Both the position numbers and the translations under genes were made by a program. The notes under the pieces are model-generated. The model made no database searches, had not been told where the DNA came from, and was given only the letters and a program-made list of their open reading frames with translations. A stretch of 64,000 bases of DNA from an uncultured Lachnospiraceae bacterium (lineage in GTDB: Bacteria; Bacillota; Clostridia; Lachnospirales; Lachnospiraceae), in NCBI GenBank assembly GCA_944381575.1, contig CALWLS010000002.1:1-64000 (forward strand), given 5' to 3'. This document shows positions 63,747 through 64,000 of this stretch, in pieces. Numbering within the stretch: position 1 is the first letter of the stretch; each line of letters opens with the position of its first letter.

Positions 63747-63917
63747 ATGGCATACGTAATCGGTGATGCTTGCATCTCATGCGGATCATGTGCTGGACAG
63801 TGTCCTGTAGGCGCTATCTCAGAGGGAGACGGAAAGTACGTTATCGATGAGGGCGCATGCATTTCTTGCGGATCATGTGCTGGTCAGTGCCCTGTAGGCG
63901 CTATCTCAGAGGGCTGA
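63747..63917 (+). CDS. 2[4Fe-4S] ferredoxin, 56 residues
   Basis: A short clostridial-type ferredoxin with two [17 protein letters not shown] motifs, at residues 9-25 and 39-55, so all eight cluster cysteines are present. The two halves are almost the same at DNA level. It carries low-potential electrons in fermentation. AGGAGG lies 9 bases before the ATG. A consensus-like promoter and a terminator make it a highly expressed single gene. Confidence 0.95.
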   Translation: MAYVIGDACISCGSCAGQCPVGAISEGDGKYVIDEGACISCGSCAGQCPVGAISEG

Positions 63918-63940
63918 TCTAATTAATCAAGCTGAATCTT

Positions 63941-63983
63941 AGAGGCTGTCACGCCGGATATCCGGCGGGGCAGCCTCTTTCGT
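63941..63983 (+). terminator. Intrinsic terminator of the ferredoxin gene
   Basis: The stem AGAGGCTG/CAGCCTCT encloses a second stem GCCGG/CCGGC and is followed by TTTCGTT. Confidence 0.88.
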
Positions 63984-64000
63984 TATGCGCCGGCATAATG

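Overview
The window is most likely from a Lachnospiraceae-type member of the Clostridia (Firmicutes). The evidence is strong AAGGAGG ribosome sites, the gdpP-rplI-dnaB operon beside a tiny tandem ferredoxin, a TTG-initiated brnQ, clostridial Tn1549-type conjugation relics (DUF4315, CHAP hydrolase) and an I-C CRISPR system. The genus cannot be fixed by eye. Position 1 is a true contig end: the first 55 bases are an Illumina adapter joined to the middle of a CRISPR array.

Region 1 (about 1-18.5 kb) is a defence island. A 14-repeat CRISPR array and its leader are followed, reading on the minus strand, by a complete type I-C operon: cas3-cas5-cas8c(-cas11c)-cas7-cas4-cas1-cas2. In front of cas3, on the plus strand, lies a compact non-coding gene with a consensus promoter. 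It contains a 12-nt copy of the CRISPR repeat 3' end (the crRNA handle), then a guide that matches the cas3 promoter start region at 14 of 15 positions. The only mismatch is at guide position 6, which type I complexes do not read. A terminator follows. This is a Cas-regulating RNA (CreR-like) autorepressor candidate and the most interesting object here. Next come a HigBA-type toxin-antitoxin pair with its operator, a DUF4143 ATPase, a membrane protein with a lysozyme-like C-terminus, a phage-like protein, a PARIS-like ATPase-DUF4435 fusion, and an ABC-type ATPase plus PD-(D/E)xK nuclease pair. Two partial copies of the toxin-antitoxin/membrane-protein segment have decayed in opposite ways.

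Region 2 (about 18.6-30.7 kb) is a pile of insertion sequences: a truncated IS30, three IS21-family elements (one nested in another with a 7-bp target duplication), three further IS21 fragments, and remnants of a conjugative element.

Region 3 (about 30.8-47.3 kb, minus strand, AT-rich) is an exopolysaccharide or capsule cluster. It has a UDP-glucose dehydrogenase, an Alg14/Alg13-like transferase pair, a TupA-like ATP-grasp, a DUF362 protein, a fucosyltransferase-like protein, GT2, GT32 and GT4 transferases, a Wzy polymerase, a Wzx flippase, and a nucleotidyltransferase/kinase/nucleotidyltransferase/HAD module that probably makes an activated substituent. Its leader holds a small ORF overlapping a terminator hairpin.

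Region 4 (about 47.7-64 kb) is mostly housekeeping: CapA-like protein, BrnQ, MscL, CoA-disulfide reductase, AzlCD, a divergent alanine racemase beside an orphan peptide-binding lipoprotein, CcdA/TlpA, DnaB, L9, GdpP and a 56-residue ferredoxin.
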